From contig CAZFVV010000012.1 in NCBI GenBank assembly GCA_964522165.1, positions 1-64,000 of the forward strand: DNA of 64,000 nt. The letters are read 5' to 3'. This DNA comes from JABWBP01 sp964522165 (GTDB lineage: Bacteria; Calditrichota; Calditrichia; RBG-13-44-9; J075). The position numbers were made by a program, and so were the translations under genes. This document shows, piece by piece, positions 9,101 through 16,212 of this stretch. The first letter of the stretch is position 1, and each line of letters begins with the position of its first letter. The notes beneath the pieces were generated by a model. It made no database searches and was not told the DNA's origin. It was given only the letters and a program-made list of their open reading frames with translations.

Positions 9101-9980
9101 CTACAAGAAAGTTTCCTCGGAGGCGGACTACGATTTTCTGGAATTTTATATCGACAATATCAAGCAAGGAGAATGGTCCGGCGCGGTGGACTGGTCGCAG
9201 GAAACTTACCCCATCGGCAGCGGCGTGCATATCCTCAAGTGGGTGTACGCAAAAGATTATTCCGTGGTCGGGGGGCAGGATTGCGCCTGGATCGACAACA
9301 TCGTATTTCCACAGATGGCCCTGGCGGCCAAAGACGCCGCGCTGCTTTCCATTATCTCGCCGGTGAGCGGAAGCAATCTCAGCAGCGCCGAGCCGGTTGT
9401 TGTCAAGCTACGGAATTTCGGCTGGGAGCCGATCTCCAATTTCCCGGTAGGATTCTGCATCGACGGGGGAATCACCTTTACGGAAGTTGTGGATACCACC
9501 CTCAATCCCGGCGAGGTCTATATCTATGTTTTCACCGCTACCGCCAACCTCGCGGTTCCCAAAATATACCAGGTGATGGCAATGGTCTCGCTCAGCGGGG
9601 ACGTGATTACTTCCAATGACACCGTCTTCGCCATGGTAGAAAATCAAATTATCACCGGGATCGATCCCTTATCCGCCCTGCCGAAAGAATACAAGCTGCA
9701 CCATAACTTTCCCAACCCCTTCAATCCCACGACCACTATCAAATATGACCTGCCGGCGGATTCCCGGGTAACGCTCAAAATCTACAACATTCTCGGCCAG
9801 GAGGTGCGCACCCTCGCCAATGAGCACCAGGCCGCCGGTTATAAAGCGCTGCAATGGGACGGTAAAAACCAGGCCGGGGAGCCGGTTTCCAGCGGGATTT
9901 ATATTTACCGAATCTCTGCAGGCTCTCTAAGGGAAAGCCGGGAGTTTGTGCAATCGTACAAAATGCTTTTGTTGAAGTGA
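6147..9980 (+). CDS. Gingipain-like C25 cysteine peptidase with C-terminal sorting domain
   Basis: A 1277-residue secreted cysteine endopeptidase. In order: signal peptide (1-25); a gingipain-propeptide-like region to about 230 (GYPELPVLSRLIEIPHG); the C25 catalytic domain about 245-610, with catalytic His451 in TAHGGPSGW and Cys484 in VGNACSTNEF; two repeated CARDB-like beta domains about 690-920, each opening with an acidic DDGNGN...GxxDxGET motif; a jelly-roll-like domain about 925-1050 (DFETGNF...CAWIDNIVF); another CARDB-like domain; and a terminal sorting-type domain about 1180-1277 (NFPNPFNPTT, YNILGQEVRTL, SGIYIYRI). The last implies type-IX-like export and surface anchoring. AAGGA lies 7 nt before the ATG. 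A rho-independent terminator follows. Confidence 0.92.
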   Translation: MKPLNLFFPFFLMAYFFTTVLFAGFEGEIKLNAPRTELRVVEQNAVTLRLENALASIQTYEVATPEGVFTRLTMSGYASNYRPGYPELPVLSRLIEIPHGAEAQVRVVSYQEETIDLAEWGIATPIFPSQPSISKSEDPAKVKFQYRAEVYRADEFSGQEIAALEIVGTMRGRRLARLSISPLRYNAAQNVLKALNYIEIEIRFANADLDLTRSLRQKYYSPLFEAAFERLLNYQLFIEDTLSRYPIKYVILADPMFQAVLQPFVEWKTRKGFNVMEAYKGAPGVGTTREQIKAYLKSLYDNATPQDPAPTYLLIVGDVDQIPAFISGHHTDLYYCEYDGGGDYLPELYYGRFSANQLSELTPQIDKTLEYEQYLMPDPSFLNEVVMIAGMDGFYGPLHANGQINYGTDYYFNAAHGLLSHTYLYPQSGSSGSQIIQNVSDGVGYANYTAHGGPSGWSDPSFEVSDIPSLQNAHQYPLMVGNACSTNEFQVYACFGEALLRAVNKGALGYIGGSNSTYWDEDFYWGVGVGAVSAHPTYQGTGLGSYDRMFHDHGEPEADWYVTQGQMIHAGNLAVTEGSPGSAQYYWEIYHLMGDPSLSVYFSVPDPLPVTHLSAMPVGTSALSVTTEPHAYVALSMNGVLLDAQLADATGIVNLGFDPIINVGSADIVVTRQNRAPYIETISVVPNNAAYVIYSSHSIDDGNGNNNGVVDFGETILLDMTLQNVGSVNAEGVSASLFSADEFIAVNDSLAEWGDIPANASAAVAGAFRFTAAANIPDQHSAIFRLKARDSFGAEWISYFTITANAPVLTIGNLTIDDGAGGNGNGKLDPGETVDIIIETANTGHSDCEDVLATLSCGSEYISLLAASFNLGSLAQGGAANAVFSLSVDPATPAATPVELLAGLAAGAYQTQHTFTETVGSIDEDFETGNFTHYNWIQGGNQPWQISSVAPYQGSYCAKSGPINHQQNSSLSLSVTVFSPGVISFYKKVSSEADYDFLEFYIDNIKQGEWSGAVDWSQETYPIGSGVHILKWVYAKDYSVVGGQDCAWIDNIVFPQMALAAKDAALLSIISPVSGSNLSSAEPVVVKLRNFGWEPISNFPVGFCIDGGITFTEVVDTTLNPGEVYIYVFTATANLAVPKIYQVMAMVSLSGDVITSNDTVFAMVENQIITGIDPLSALPKEYKLHHNFPNPFNPTTTIKYDLPADSRVTLKIYNILGQEVRTLANEHQAAGYKALQWDGKNQAGEPVSSGIYIYRISAGSLRESREFVQSYKMLLLK

Positions 9981-9992
9981 TCTGAATTGAAG

Positions 9993-10029
9993 AGACCTCA
10001 AAAGTTTTCCAAACCTTTGAGGTCTTTTA
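9993..10029 (+). terminator. Rho-independent terminator of the C25 gene
   Basis: AGACCTCAAAAG pairs with CCTTTGAGGTCT across a short loop and is followed by TTTTAC. It begins 12 bp after the stop codon. Confidence 0.85.
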
Positions 10030-10084
10030 CCTGTTCCCTAAAAACCCAAACGCTCAGATATTGGGAGTTGGAAACTTAAATTAT

Positions 10085-10154
10085 GAGATTCCTGCATTCG
10101 CGGGAATGACAGCGGGCGTATCAAGGTTGGCATTCCCGCGAATGCGGGAATCTC
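10085..10154. repeat. 70-bp element with 24-bp inverted ends (one mismatch)
   Basis: Ends 10085-10108 and 10131-10154 are reverse complements with one mismatch. Each contains CATTCGCGGGAATG or its complement. A partial single copy of the same motif is seen near 28819-28836. Confidence 0.7.
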
Positions 10155-10207
10155 CAGCACTCTACACCTTTCTAGTACTCCCCGGCAGAGAAAGTCCGTC
10201 GATCTTC

Positions 10208-10262
10208 GTGCCGAAGTTCAACTTCGGCACGCAATTGGGTTGCGAAGTTGAACTTCGCAACC
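10208..10262. repeat. Two adjacent perfect palindromes of the AAGTTCAACTT family
   Basis: The first palindrome (10208-10230) has outer arms GTGCCG/CGGCAC and the second (10238-10262) GGTTGCG/CGCAACC. Both enclose the same AAGTT(C/G)AACTT core. Arms differ but each pair is exactly complementary. Confidence 0.8.
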
Positions 10263-10335
10263 AGTAAACCTGGCGGCGGACTAACTCTGCCGCGATGTAC
10301 TATATTAAGAGCGAACCCAAAACGACCCAGGCGCC

Positions 10336-11394
10336 ATGAAACAAAATCTACCGACAAAGATGCAGGGCTTCCGCAACTGGAATCCGCCCGGGGATTGGCT
10401 TAAAATCACCGCCATCGACGCCCACACCGGCGGCGAGCCGCTGCGGGTGATCGTCGAAGGTTTCCCGGCGCTGCAAGGCGATACTATTTTAGCCCGCCGC
10501 CGCGAGGCGAAAGAGAAGTGGGACCACCTCCGCACCGCGCTGATGTGGGAGCCGCGCGGCCACGCGGATATGTACGGCTGCATTATTACCGGGCCGGTTA
10601 GCGAAGGAGCGGATTTCGGGGTGCTGTTCACCCACAACGAGGGTTTCAGCACCATGTGCGGGCACGGAATCATTGCAGTCACCAAAGCGGCGCTGGAAAC
10701 CGGGATGCTGCCGCTGCAAGCGCCGGAAACCACGGTGAAGATCGACACCCCCGCCGGGCTGGTAACCGCCCACGCGCGTATCGAAAGCGAAACCGTCAGG
10801 AGCGTGTACTTCCACAATGTGCCCTCTTTTGTGCTGGCGCTGGATGAAATCGTGGAAGTGGCAGGGTTGGGCAAAATAAAATACGATCTCGCCTTCGGGG
10901 GGGCGTTTTACGCCTTTGTGCAGGCGGAAGACGCCGGCCTGGGCTGCACCGCGGCGCATTACCGGGCGCTGATCGAGACCGGCATGGCGATCAAACGTGC
11001 AGTGATGGCCGCCCGCCCGATCGCTCACCCCTTCGAGGAAGATTTGAATTTTCTCTACGGTACGATTTTTATCGGCCCTCCCCTATCCCCCGGCGCCCAC
11101 AGCCGCAACGTGTGTATTTTCGCAGAAGGCGAAGTGGATCGCAGCCCCACCGGCACCGGGGTGAGCGCGCGCATGGCGCTGCACTATGCCCGGGGAGAGG
11201 TCAAGATCGGGGAGTCTCTGGTGATCGAGAGCATCATCGGGAGCCGGTTCAGCGGGCGGGTAGTGCGGGAGACCCGCTTCGGCCCCCACGCGGCGGTCAT
11301 TCCGGAAGTGGAAGGAACCGCGCATCTCACCGGGCGGCATGAATTCCTGATCGACCCGACCGATCCGTTGCAGCAGGGATTTGTGCTGCGCTGA
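10336..11394 (+). CDS. Proline-racemase-family protein, probable trans-3-hydroxy-L-proline dehydratase
   Basis: A 352-residue cytosolic enzyme of the proline racemase fold. Racemases and epimerases use two Cys residues. Here the first is Cys108 in MCGHGI, but the second catalytic position is Thr272 in DRSPTGTG. The Cys/Thr pair is the known signature of trans-3-hydroxy-L-proline dehydratase, which makes pyrroline-2-carboxylate by water loss. Other family features seen: DAHTGGEPLRV near the N-terminus and GGAFYAFV. The substrate is a collagen component, and the gene sits between peptidase genes, which suggests use of collagen-like or cell-wall protein. The start ATG has a weak ribosome-binding site. 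Specificity is inferred from the one residue and context. Confidence 0.85.
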   Translation: MKQNLPTKMQGFRNWNPPGDWLKITAIDAHTGGEPLRVIVEGFPALQGDTILARRREAKEKWDHLRTALMWEPRGHADMYGCIITGPVSEGADFGVLFTHNEGFSTMCGHGIIAVTKAALETGMLPLQAPETTVKIDTPAGLVTAHARIESETVRSVYFHNVPSFVLALDEIVEVAGLGKIKYDLAFGGAFYAFVQAEDAGLGCTAAHYRALIETGMAIKRAVMAARPIAHPFEEDLNFLYGTIFIGPPLSPGAHSRNVCIFAEGEVDRSPTGTGVSARMALHYARGEVKIGESLVIESIIGSRFSGRVVRETRFGPHAAVIPEVEGTAHLTGRHEFLIDPTDPLQQGFVLR

Positions 11395-11425
11395 GGGAAC
11401 AGCAGAAGCAGGGGCAGTTCTTACT

Positions 11426-11473
11426 CGTTCCCAAACTCCGTTTGGGAACGCACTAACCGAGAAACTCCGTTTC
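11426..11473. repeat. Two palindromes with a shared AAAC-TCC-GTTT core
   Basis: At 11426-11450 an 11-bp stem (CGTTCCCAAAC / GTTTGGGAACG) closes a TCC loop. At 11461-11473 GAAAC and GTTTC close the same TCC loop. This is a second family of variable-arm palindromes with a constant centre. Confidence 0.7.
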
Positions 11474-11567
11474 GAGAGCGTGAATCACGCAGAGTTCGGG
11501 AATTATCCAGTTCTGACGGCGGCCTTTGGCGATAGCAACGAGCACTAACAAAATCAGCGAGGTAAAC

Positions 11568-13043
11568 ATGAAAAAGCCCAATTTGATGATATTTCTGATG
11601 CTCTTCCTGCCCCTGCTTGCCGGGGCAAATCCCGCTCCCCAATTCGAGGCGTATTTCCTAGATCAGACCCTGCGCATCGACTATTACCACCTCGGCGACG
11701 CGCAATCGGAGTTGATTACCCTCGACCGGGTGTATCGCTATGGAACCTGGGCCGGGAGCGCCACAAATTTGCTGTATCCCTTCAACCAGGGCGGCTACTT
11801 CGTTAAAATTTACGACGCCGCCTCCGGCAATTTGATCTTCTCGAAGGGATTCGACAGCTACTTCGGGGAGTATAAAACCACTTCTCCGGCGGCGGAAGGG
11901 GTCAAACGCACCTATCACGAATCGGCCATGATCCCCTGCCCCAAAAGCAAGATCATCTTTGCCCTGGAGCGCCGGAAAAAGGATCAGCAATTGGAAGAAA
12001 TTTTCCGCAGCAAGATCGATCCCGACAGCCTGGGCGTCATCCGCGATGCAGTGAAAGATCGCCAGGTTAAAGTGATCAAGAGCCTGGAAAACGGCGATCC
12101 GCACCTCAAAGTGGACGTGGTGATCCTCGGGGAAGGCTACACCGCCGCGGAAGAGGGCAAATTCCGCTCGGATTTGAAGCGCTTTACCGAAGTGCTGTTC
12201 AAACCGGAACCGTACGCTTCCAACAAAGATAAATTCAACGTGTACGGCGTTTTCAAGCCCTCGGAAGAGAGCGGGGTGGATGAACCCGGCCATCTTTCCT
12301 ATAAAAACACGGTGTTGAACGCCACTTTCAACTCCCTGGGTTCGGAACGCTACCTGCTCACCGAAGACAATAAGGCCGTGCGCGACCTGGCCGCCCACGT
12401 CCCTTATGACGCCATTTACATCATGGTAAACCATGAGCGCTACGGCGGCGGGGGAATTTACAACCTGTTCTGCACCTTCACGGCGGACAACACCTGGCAG
12501 GAGTATTTGTTCATCCATGAATTCGGGCACTCCTTTGCCGGGCTGGCGGATGAGTATTACACCTCCTCCGTGGCTTACAACGAATTCTATCCCCGCGGCA
12601 GCGAGCCGTTGGAGCCAAACATCACCGCCCTGCTCGACCCCGCCAATCTGAAATGGAAACACCTGCTCTCCCCGAAGGTCAAACTTCCCACTCCCTGGGA
12701 AAAAGCGGGTTACGACGCTTCCGACCTGGCCTGGCAGCAAAAACGCCGGGAATTGAACGAGAGAATCGCGGAGTTGAAGCGCAGCAGCGGAGGGCAAGAA
12801 GAAATCGCCAGGTTGCAGGATGAATACAACGCCCGCGACCTGGAGCAGACCGTCAAAAATTACGACTACCTGAAGAAAAGCAAATCCTGGGGCAAAGTGG
12901 GCGCGTTCGAGGGCGCGGGCTACGCCTCCGCCGGGCTGTACCGCCCGATGTTGAACTGCATTATGTTCTCCAAGTCGCCGCTCAGCTTCTGCAAAGTGTG
13001 CGAGGAGTCGATTTCGCGGGTAATTTCTTATTACACAGATTGA
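11568..13043 (+). CDS. Secreted M64-family metallopeptidase, copy 2
   Basis: A 491-residue paralogue of the protein at 2954-4429, exactly equal in length. Signal peptide MKKPNLMIFLMLFLPLLAGA, N-terminal M64 domain (DQTLRIDYYHLGD, FDSYFGEYKTT), catalytic domain with ILGEGYTAAEEGK, YGGGGIYN and zinc motif HEFGHSFAGLADEYY (His317, Glu318, His321). The same C-terminal Cys pattern (MLNCIMF, FCKVCEE) is kept. The two copies differ most in the charged helical segment after residue 380, where this one reads like a short coiled coil. The ATG at 11568 was chosen because GAGGT precedes it; the frame is open further upstream but without signal. Probably arose by duplication around the S37-C25-racemase block. 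Confidence 0.92.
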   Translation: MKKPNLMIFLMLFLPLLAGANPAPQFEAYFLDQTLRIDYYHLGDAQSELITLDRVYRYGTWAGSATNLLYPFNQGGYFVKIYDAASGNLIFSKGFDSYFGEYKTTSPAAEGVKRTYHESAMIPCPKSKIIFALERRKKDQQLEEIFRSKIDPDSLGVIRDAVKDRQVKVIKSLENGDPHLKVDVVILGEGYTAAEEGKFRSDLKRFTEVLFKPEPYASNKDKFNVYGVFKPSEESGVDEPGHLSYKNTVLNATFNSLGSERYLLTEDNKAVRDLAAHVPYDAIYIMVNHERYGGGGIYNLFCTFTADNTWQEYLFIHEFGHSFAGLADEYYTSSVAYNEFYPRGSEPLEPNITALLDPANLKWKHLLSPKVKLPTPWEKAGYDASDLAWQQKRRELNERIAELKRSSGGQEEIARLQDEYNARDLEQTVKNYDYLKKSKSWGKVGAFEGAGYASAGLYRPMLNCIMFSKSPLSFCKVCEESISRVISYYTD

Positions 13044-13053
13044 TTTTTGCTGT

Positions 13054-13100
13054 GACCAGCTATCAGCCGTCAGCAATCAGCTTTCAGCTAAAAAAGCTGA
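13054..13100. repeat. TCAGC-type heptad array
   Basis: Words CAGCTATCAGCCGTCAGC, AATCAGC and TTTCAGC repeat at about 7 bp and are followed by the complementary AAAAGCTGACCGCTG. Same class as the array at 61185-61266. The rest of this 288-bp gap holds no recognisable gene. Confidence 0.65.
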
Positions 13101-13331
13101 CCGCTGGCGGTGAATCGGCGGGAAGCCTGCTGGTCGGAAGCGGGGGATTTAATCATACCGCTGCGGGAAGAATTGATTGAAGAAGCCACATTCATGCAGA
13201 ATTGGGAGAGATCCTGAGCGGTGAGAGTTGGCAGCGGTGAAGAGTCTCTCGGGACTGTAAGCTTCCTGAAAGATTTTGAAAAACTCCCTGAATTGGCTAC
13301 ATTCCCCCCTCGTTAATTTAAAGGAGGCGCA

Positions 13332-15638
13332 TTGAAGAGATTTCTCAAGATTACCGCGCTGGGAACTGTGTTTTTGGTAGTGCTGCCCTGGTTTGGGGGG
13401 CGCCGGATACTCACTTTCTCCGTGGCCGATTACGCCGGGGAGCTTTCCGTTGCCGGGCTTCAAAACCCCGTGGAGATCACTTTCGACGCCAAAGGCATCC
13501 CCCAGGTGTGGGCTGAGAGCGATGGCGACATGTTCTTTGCCCTGGGTTGGCTGCACGCCTCCGAACGGTTATTCCAGATGGAGCTGGTGCGGCGGGTGGT
13601 GGCCGGGGAATTGGCGGAGCTATTCGGTAAAGAAGCTTATGAGGTGGATGTTCGCCAGCGCCGTATCGGCTTTGCCCGCAAAGCGCGGGAAGACGCTCCC
13701 CGGCTGGACCCCGCCACCCGGGAAGTTCTGCAGCGCTATTGCGACGGCGTCAACGCCTGGATCGGCTATAAAACCGTGCTGCCCCCGGAATTCGTTCTCC
13801 TGCGCCTCTCCCCCCGCCCCTGGCAGGTGGAGGATTGCTTAGGAATCGCGGTGTACCAGACCTGGTACGCCCACTCTTTGATGGACCGCGACCTGCAGTT
13901 CGACACCCTGGCGACTGTATTGGGTGAGGAGATCAAACCGCTGATCAACCGCGAAAAAAGCTGGTCCCCGCCCACGGTGCCGGACCGCTACCTAAAAACC
14001 CTTTTCCAGCACGACGCCTTTCCGCTGCGGATGTCGCGCGCTTCCAACTCCTGGGCGGCTGCGCCCGCTAAATCCGCCACCGGCGCGGCGCTGCACGCCA
14101 GCGATCCCCACTTAGAAGTGTACCGCGCCCCGGGGTTCTGGTATATCGCGGGGCTGCACTCCCGGGAAGGCACGGACGTGTTAGGCGTTACCGCGCCGGG
14201 GCTTCCCGCGGTGGTCATGGGGCACAATGAAACGATTGCTTATTCCTTCACCGTGGCATCTATCGACTTGCTGGATTATTTCCGCTATGCCTGGAATTCC
14301 CGCGACAATCTGAGCATTCTGGCGGAGAACGGTTCCCAACCCCTGCGGGCGATTTACGAAGAGATCCGGGTGCAGGGAGAAGACCAACCCCGCCGGGAGC
14401 CGGTCTATTTCACGCCCCGGGGGCCGGTGGTGGAGATGGATTCCGCTTCCGTGATCGCTCTGAAATGGGCCGGCTATGATTTCGACGCCGGGGACATGGT
14501 GCGCTCCGCCTTGAAGCTGCACCGCGCCGCCAATTTTCAGGAATTCCGCGAAGCGGTCACCGCTTTTGGGGCGCTGGACGTCAATTGGATGTACTCCGAT
14601 GCTGCCGGGAATATCGGCTACCAATTGGGGGCGCCGATTCCCAAACGGAATTTCTCCGATGCCTTCGTGCAAATCGCCGGGGAAGATTCCAGCAAACAAT
14701 GGCAGGGCTACTACCCCCTGGCGCAAACCCCTCACGCCTTCAATCCCGAAAATGGCTGGCTGGCCACCTGCAACAACCGGGTGGTTTCCGAAAATTGGCC
14801 CTACCCGCTTCCGGGGTTTTACGACCCTTACCGCATCACCCGGGTGGAGGAATGGCTCTCCGAAAAAGAACGATATTCGCCGGAATACTTTGCGGAAATG
14901 CAGCTCGACCTAGTATCCGGTCTGGCGTTGCGCTGGAAGGATTTGATGGCCGGAGGCGCCGCCCGGCTCAACAATCCCGGTCTCGCAAAAGAGATTCAAG
15001 ATTGGAGCGGCGGGATGTCGGCGGATAACCGCACTGCGGCGCTGTTTGCGTTGTGGTGGCAATTTCTCAGCAAGGCGATTTTTGAGGACGAATTGGGCGA
15101 GAAATGGGAAACCGGCCAGTTTTTGCAGGAAGAAGTGCTCACCGCCAACCTGGAACCCCTGATCGACGACCGGCGAACCGTGGATCGGGTGGAAACCGCA
15201 CTTGACATATCTGCCGCTACCCTGGCAGAGGTGCTGAAAGTTTTCGGGAGAAAAAATTACGGCGAGATCAGCAAATTAGCCATTAACCACCCGCTCTCGC
15301 GGGTGAAAATTCTCGACTACTGGCTTAATTTGAACCGGGGACCCTTCCCGGTTGGAGGAGATAACGGTTCCCCAAACGCCAATTTCAGAATCTGGAAAGC
15401 CGAAAAGGAAACGTTCTTCTGCGCCGCGGGGCCGAGCATGAGATTCATCCTGGACTGGTCGGATATCGACAATTTCACGATTCACACCAACCTGGGGCAA
15501 TCCGGCAATCCCCTCAGCCCGCACTATGACGATCACCTGGCGCTGATGCGGAACGGTGAGCGCTGGGCGGCGCCGTTCAACCGGGAACGCGTGTATGAGC
15601 GGAAGCAGAGCCTGCTGCGTTTGCTGCCGGGGAAGTGA
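13332..15638 (+). CDS. Penicillin-acylase-family N-terminal nucleophile hydrolase
   Basis: A 768-residue S45-type Ntn hydrolase, made as a precursor that cuts itself into alpha and beta chains and then hydrolyses amides such as acyl-homoserine lactones or N-acyl amino acids. Seen: N-terminal hydrophobic segment (residues 4-20), the alpha-chain motif GWLHASERLFQMELVRR, and Ser238 in RASNSWAAAP, expected to become the beta-chain N-terminal nucleophile. Later blocks include DPHLEV, MGHNETIAYSFT, FTPRGPVV and NWMYSDAAGNIGYQ. The start is a TTG with a strong AAGGAGG five bases upstream. Periplasmic location is inferred. The physiological substrate is unknown. Confidence 0.9.
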   Translation: MKRFLKITALGTVFLVVLPWFGGRRILTFSVADYAGELSVAGLQNPVEITFDAKGIPQVWAESDGDMFFALGWLHASERLFQMELVRRVVAGELAELFGKEAYEVDVRQRRIGFARKAREDAPRLDPATREVLQRYCDGVNAWIGYKTVLPPEFVLLRLSPRPWQVEDCLGIAVYQTWYAHSLMDRDLQFDTLATVLGEEIKPLINREKSWSPPTVPDRYLKTLFQHDAFPLRMSRASNSWAAAPAKSATGAALHASDPHLEVYRAPGFWYIAGLHSREGTDVLGVTAPGLPAVVMGHNETIAYSFTVASIDLLDYFRYAWNSRDNLSILAENGSQPLRAIYEEIRVQGEDQPRREPVYFTPRGPVVEMDSASVIALKWAGYDFDAGDMVRSALKLHRAANFQEFREAVTAFGALDVNWMYSDAAGNIGYQLGAPIPKRNFSDAFVQIAGEDSSKQWQGYYPLAQTPHAFNPENGWLATCNNRVVSENWPYPLPGFYDPYRITRVEEWLSEKERYSPEYFAEMQLDLVSGLALRWKDLMAGGAARLNNPGLAKEIQDWSGGMSADNRTAALFALWWQFLSKAIFEDELGEKWETGQFLQEEVLTANLEPLIDDRRTVDRVETALDISAATLAEVLKVFGRKNYGEISKLAINHPLSRVKILDYWLNLNRGPFPVGGDNGSPNANFRIWKAEKETFFCAAGPSMRFILDWSDIDNFTIHTNLGQSGNPLSPHYDDHLALMRNGERWAAPFNRERVYERKQSLLRLLPGK

Positions 15639-15687
15639 TGCGTATTGCGTATTTCGTAGTGCGTAAAACGGAATACGAAATACGCAT
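15638..15687. repeat. TGCGTATT-type array forming an inverted repeat
   Basis: ATGCGTATTGCGTATTTCG on the left is complementary to CGGAATACGAAATACGCAT on the right, across a short centre. It begins at the last base of the acylase stop codon and could act as a transcript-end hairpin, though it has no T tract. Confidence 0.65.
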
Positions 15688-15734
15688 CACCTCCAGTATC
15701 GGAATTACCTCTTTAACAAACAGGGAGCCTCCCC

Positions 15735-16010
15735 GTGCTTCAATTTTACCGGCATAGAGAGTGCGCGGAATGCGAGCAAATCCAGGATAAGTTGAGAGAA
15801 TTGGTGCTGGCGCACCGGGTTATTTTCGTTGTGGATTCATCGCGTCTTCCTCAAGGCGGGAATCCTCCCCTGCTGATAGATGGGGAAAAAGCCTGCCGGG
15901 GAAAACAGGCCATCCTGGCGTACCTGGAAGCCCTGGAAAGCTTCAAAGCGCAATGGGATAAATACCAGGGCGACGCGTGTTATTGCGGCGAAGACGGAAA
16001 CCCGGAATAA
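15735..16010 (+). CDS. Small glutaredoxin-like CxxC protein
   Basis: A 91-residue protein starting at GTG with CAGGGAG upstream. The N-terminus MLQFYRHRECAECEQIQ places Cys10 and Cys13 after the first beta strand, as in glutaredoxins. PPLLIDGEKACRGKQAILAYLEAL resembles the cis-Pro and glutathione-site end of that fold. Two further Cys residues lie in DACYCGEDG near the C-terminus. It probably works as a thiol-disulfide protein in the cytosol; no signal peptide is seen. The function is only at fold level. Confidence 0.65.
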   Translation: MLQFYRHRECAECEQIQDKLRELVLAHRVIFVVDSSRLPQGGNPPLLIDGEKACRGKQAILAYLEALESFKAQWDKYQGDACYCGEDGNPE

Positions 16011-16212
16011 TGCGCGAAAAATTTTCAAAAACCTCACGCCGCCTCTTGCTTAAGCGGAAATTTTTTGTAAATTCTTCCTTTCACTTGCTGCCGGTTGTTC
16101 TACGTATTGCCTCTTTCCGGTCGCCCCGGGAAAAGCCTCGATTTCGTTAACAACCCTTGACTTTATTCTATTTGTATTTCACGCTTCAAACCACAGCGAA
16201 AGGGATTTTTAT

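Larger units (their letters stand above)
9981..10335. other. 355-bp intergenic region rich in palindromes
   Basis: Holds the C25 terminator (9993-10029), a 70-bp inverted-repeat element (10085-10154) and two adjacent palindromes (10208-10262). Short open frames here only translate the repeats. The hydroxyproline-dehydratase promoter should lie in the last 70 bp, but no clear motif is seen. Confidence 0.6.

Noticed and set aside
16157..16182. TTGACT with downstream TATTTC as a promoter for the TonB receptor gene
   Set aside because: The -35-like word has no -10 partner at 16-18 bp spacing, and no clear FCB-type -7 motif fits.
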